Part shown: one piece after another, positions 61,912-64,000 of the stretch
Layout of the letters: every line of letters begins with the position of its first letter
How positions within the stretch are numbered: position 1 is the first letter of the stretch
Origin: Fibrobacter sp. UWR4
Lineage (GTDB): Bacteria > Fibrobacterota > Fibrobacteria > Fibrobacterales > Fibrobacteraceae
Length of the DNA stretch: 64,000 nucleotides
Assembly (NCBI RefSeq): GCF_003149045.1
Contig: NZ_QGDU01000004.1
Span: 1 to 64,000, forward strand
Direction: 5' to 3'
The notes under the pieces: model-generated
Told to the model about the DNA's origin: nothing
Seen by the model: the letters and a program-made list of their open reading frames with translations, nothing else
Database searches by the model: none
Program-made: the position numbers and the translations under genes

Positions 61912-61950
61912 GGGGTAAGCCTGTTAAGTTTTCTCGGTGCACTAATATAC

Positions 61951-61958
61951 TATTTTTT
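61951..61958 (+). promoter_or_regulatory. TAnnTTT motif 5 nt before the start at 61964
   Basis: TATTTTTT, ATGCT, ATG. Another case of the motif abutting a start codon, so a leaderless transcript is suspected. Confidence 0.35.
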
Positions 61959-61963
61959 ATGCT

Positions 61964-62836
61964 ATGAAATCCAATGATTCAGAAGTGTTGAACGTTCTTA
62001 TTCTTGCTGCCGGCCTTGGTACACGCCTGCGTCCCTTGACCAGCGATGTTCCCAAGCCTCTTGTACCTGTGGTGGACAAGAGTATCTTGGAACAGCAGGC
62101 AATTAAGGCCCGCGCCATTGGCAACGTTCGTCTCCACGCCAATGCCCATTACCTTGCGGACCAGATTGTGGCCGAAGGGGGGCGCCTGGGTTTTGAAAAG
62201 GTTTGGGTTGAACCTGAAATTTTGGGAACTGCCGGCCCCCTTAAGAGAATTTATAATGAAGGTTACCGCGGTGGATTGTTGATCATGAATGGCGACGCTT
62301 ATTGCGGTTTTGACCTGAAGGCTTTCGTAGAAAATGCAAAGGCCGCATTTGCTGCTGGTGCGCAGAATGGTGCTGCCCCGGGTGTGGCTTTGCTTGCCGT
62401 TGATTTCCCCAAGGTGAATACTTTCCGCGTAGGGAAGGATGGTCGCCTGAACGGTGTAGCTGGTCGCTTTGGTTTGGATGAAGGCCGTGCTGCCACATTC
62501 TCCGGCGTATCTTATTACAGCGATGAAGCGTTGGCTCGCATCAAGGATGGCGAGTTCGATATTCGTGAATTCTGGAAGCAGGAAATTGCCGCGGGCCGCC
62601 CGCCCTATGTGGACATGAGCCAGCTGAATGCCACCTGGATTGACATGGGCTCTCCGGAAGGCTTGTGGGATGCTACCGCAGCCCGCCTTAAGGAACTTGG
62701 AGTGGACTGCTGGGATAGTGCCGCCTTGACGGTGGACGCCGCGAAACGCTCCATCGTGTTCGCTGGCGCCGAAGTGGGCGAGGGCGAAAACATTGAAAAC
62801 GGAATCCGCGGTAAGGATTTCTGCTGGAAGATTTAG
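61964..62836 (+). CDS. NTP-transferase (MurU/mannose-1-P guanylyltransferase-like)
   Basis: A 290-residue nucleotidyltransferase. AAGLGTRLRPLTSDVPKPLVPVVDK is the nucleotide-binding motif; LGTAGPLKRIYNEGY, LIMNGDAYCGFDL and TWIDMGSPEGLW follow. The N-acetylmuramate-1-P uridylyltransferase MurU and mannose-1-P guanylyltransferases share this layout; substrate not assignable. A second, hexapeptide-tailed member is at 54780. Confidence 0.82.
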   Translation: MKSNDSEVLNVLILAAGLGTRLRPLTSDVPKPLVPVVDKSILEQQAIKARAIGNVRLHANAHYLADQIVAEGGRLGFEKVWVEPEILGTAGPLKRIYNEGYRGGLLIMNGDAYCGFDLKAFVENAKAAFAAGAQNGAAPGVALLAVDFPKVNTFRVGKDGRLNGVAGRFGLDEGRAATFSGVSYYSDEALARIKDGEFDIREFWKQEIAAGRPPYVDMSQLNATWIDMGSPEGLWDATAARLKELGVDCWDSAALTVDAAKRSIVFAGAEVGEGENIENGIRGKDFCWKI

Positions 62837-62843
62837 GCTGACG

Positions 62844-62923
62844 TCATTCTGAGCGAACACACTGTGTCATCCTGAGGAGCAAACACTGTGTCATCCTGAG
62901 GAGCGAAGCGACGAAGGATCTAG
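62844..62923 (+). repeat. TCATTCTGAGC-family repeat cluster
   Basis: Three consecutive units: TCATTCTGAGCGAACACACTG (62844), TCATCCTGAGGAGCAAACACTG (62867), and TCATCCTGAGGAGCGAAGCG then ACGAAGGATCTAG (62891-62923). The second and third start exactly 24 nt apart. ATCCT / AGGAT arms can pair in the last. Confidence 0.7.
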
Positions 62924-62947
62924 AACGTTTTGAATTAAAGGAAGAAT

Positions 62948-63754
62948 ATGAGAAAATTTAGAGTCGTTTTAGTAGAACCGGAACACCCTCACAACGTAGG
63001 CTTTGTTGCCCGCGCCATGCATTGCTACGCCCTGGATGAACTGTACATCGTTTACCCCAAGCGTAACAAGGTTATTGAAAATTCCTACCACACTGCAGCC
63101 AACAGCCACGACATTCTGGACAAGGCTACTATCGTCCATACCTTCCAGGAAGCCATCGGCGACTGCTCCTGCGCAGTAGCTTTCAGCCGCCGTATTTTCG
63201 GCAGCGCCATCAAGCATTGCATGGTTCAGGATCTTTCTGAAATGTTGCCGGAAGATGGCACCATCGCTTTGGTGTTCGGTCGTGAATCCTGCGGCCTTGC
63301 TCTTGAAGAAGTGAACGCTTGCACCTACCAGTGCGAAATTCCGGTGCCGGGCTTGATGAGCTTGAACCTGGGTCAGGCTGTTTCCATTTCCCTTTATGAA
63401 CTGTGCCGTTCTGGCGCCTTGGCAAATGGTGAAGGCCGCGCCAAGCGCGGTTCCAAGGGGGCCTGCGAAACCCAGCCCGCCACCATCGATCAGATCAACG
63501 GCTTCAAGAAATTCCTGGACCGCTATTTGACCGGTCAGTATCACGACCAGGCCTGGCGCGACAACTTCCTGAATACCTTGCTCCAGCGACTGCACCCCAC
63601 CCGCAACGAATTGAGCGCCTTGTTTGGCTTGCTCCGTAACGTGGCGGGTAAGCCCGCCCGCCTGGAACAGGCTGAAGACCGTGCCGCAAAGGCTGCTGCC
63701 GCAAAAGCCGCAGAAGCAGCCTCCGTTGAAAATTCGGAATCTGCGGATAAGTAA
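62948..63754 (+). CDS. TrmJ-type SPOUT RNA methyltransferase
   Basis: A 268-residue RNA 2'-O-ribose methyltransferase. Visible SPOUT motifs: EPEHPHNVGFVARAM (motif 1), VFGRESCGL (motif 2) and PVPGLMSLNLGQAVSISLYEL (motif 3, the knot). The family methylates position 32 of tRNAs (TrmJ). The C-terminal extension (residues ~165-268) is alanine- and lysine-rich at its end (KAAAAKAAEAASVENSE). AAAGGAAGAAT precedes the ATG. Confidence 0.85.
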   Translation: MRKFRVVLVEPEHPHNVGFVARAMHCYALDELYIVYPKRNKVIENSYHTAANSHDILDKATIVHTFQEAIGDCSCAVAFSRRIFGSAIKHCMVQDLSEMLPEDGTIALVFGRESCGLALEEVNACTYQCEIPVPGLMSLNLGQAVSISLYELCRSGALANGEGRAKRGSKGACETQPATIDQINGFKKFLDRYLTGQYHDQAWRDNFLNTLLQRLHPTRNELSALFGLLRNVAGKPARLEQAEDRAAKAAAAKAAEAASVENSESADK

Positions 63755-63761
63755 AAACACG

Positions 63762-63789
63762 TCATTCTGAACGAAGTGAAGAATCCAAG
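63762..63789 (+). repeat. TCATTCTGAGC-family repeat
   Basis: TCATTCTGAACGAAGTGAAGAATCCAAG, a single 28-nt copy between the TrmJ-like gene and dut. Confidence 0.65.
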
Positions 63790-63796
63790 GGAAAAC

Positions 63797-64000
63797 ATGG
63801 CTTCCAAAAAAATCACTATTCAATATCTTGACGACTCCATTCCTCGTTTGGAATACATCGGCGGAAAGTCCGACTGGGTCGACCTGAGTGCGGCAGAAAC
63901 CGTGACCCTGAGGAAGGGCGAGTTCAAACTGATTCACCTGGGCGTTGCCATGAAGTTGCCCGAAGGCTACGAGGCGCACCTTGCACCCCGCAGTTCCACC
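63797..64000 (+). CDS. dut: deoxyuridine 5'-triphosphate nucleotidohydrolase (partial)
   Basis: First 68 codons only; the gene continues beyond the window. The N terminus [14 protein letters not shown] and the conserved [11 protein letters not shown] (motif 2 of trimeric dUTPases, LxPRSS) are visible. The enzyme removes dUTP and makes dUMP for thymidylate synthesis. The ATG follows GGGAAAAC, a weak ribosome-binding site. Confidence 0.88.
   Translation, partial: MASKKITIQYLDDSIPRLEYIGGKSDWVDLSAAETVTLRKGEFKLIHLGVAMKLPEGYEAHLAPRSST

Overview
The window reads as the chromosome of a Fibrobacter-type bacterium (Fibrobacterota). Four signs support this: moderate GC; lipoproteins and secreted proteins with poly-serine linkers; a lipoprotein with a domain resembling the Fibrobacter succinogenes major paralogous domain (CPxGxRLPT); and promoter-like TAnnTTTG motifs of the Bacteroidetes/Fibrobacter style. 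Genes are dense and mostly housekeeping. I see no prophage, insertion sequence, CRISPR array or rRNA. The last gene (dut) runs off the right edge.

Layout. 0.1-3.9 kb: three-gene operon of exported proteins (FecR-domain lipoprotein, a second lipoprotein, an LPP20-like exported protein). 3.9-8.7 kb: minus-strand aconitase, then two lipoprotein genes; between these lies a truncated duplicate of the first ~105 codons of aconitase with its leader. 8.7-17.8 kb: plus-strand housekeeping genes (PcrA/UvrD helicase, gatC, kdsB, comEA-like, a PilM/PilN-like pair, rsmD, coaD, rhomboid, PfkB kinase). 17.9-21 kb: exported proteins, one frameshifted. 21-24.2 kb: hrpB and a small membrane protein on minus. 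24.3-31 kb: Omp85-like barrel, ppa, PEGA-domain protein, radical SAM protein, an outer-membrane-like protein and a lipoprotein. 31-39.7 kb: smc, EamA transporter, and a MoxR/DUF58/transglutaminase operon. 39.7-44.9 kb: lipoproteins, an FKBP-N/thioredoxin fusion, mnmG, a small basic protein, LpoB-like lipoprotein.

45.0-53.3 kb is the most coherent block: a tetrapyrrole cluster ahbC, fused ahbA-ahbB, hemA, hemC, fused cobA-hemD, fused sirB/cbiX-met8, hemB. Read as a pathway it runs from glutamyl-tRNA through uroporphyrinogen III, precorrin-2, sirohydrochlorin and siroheme to Fe-coproporphyrin III, the siroheme-dependent (Ahb) route to heme. Glutamate-1-semialdehyde aminomutase (hemL) and the last enzyme (ahbD) are not in the window. 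Three consecutive pathway steps are carried by fused proteins.

53.3-64 kb: XerC/D recombinase (minus), two identical tRNA-Lys(CTT) genes, a sugar nucleotidyltransferase, a DUF748/AsmA-like protein and recQ (minus), a decayed collagen-like gene, a membrane protein, a second nucleotidyltransferase, a TrmJ-like methyltransferase, and the start of dut.

Across the window I see three families of short repeats (TCATTCTGAGC...GAAGAATCTAG; CCTCAAAGC...CTCA 30-mers; CTAGGGG-type). Some copies lie inside reading frames of the heme cluster. Several genes have a TAnnTTT[G/T/A] motif only 4-5 nt before the start codon, suggesting leaderless transcripts.
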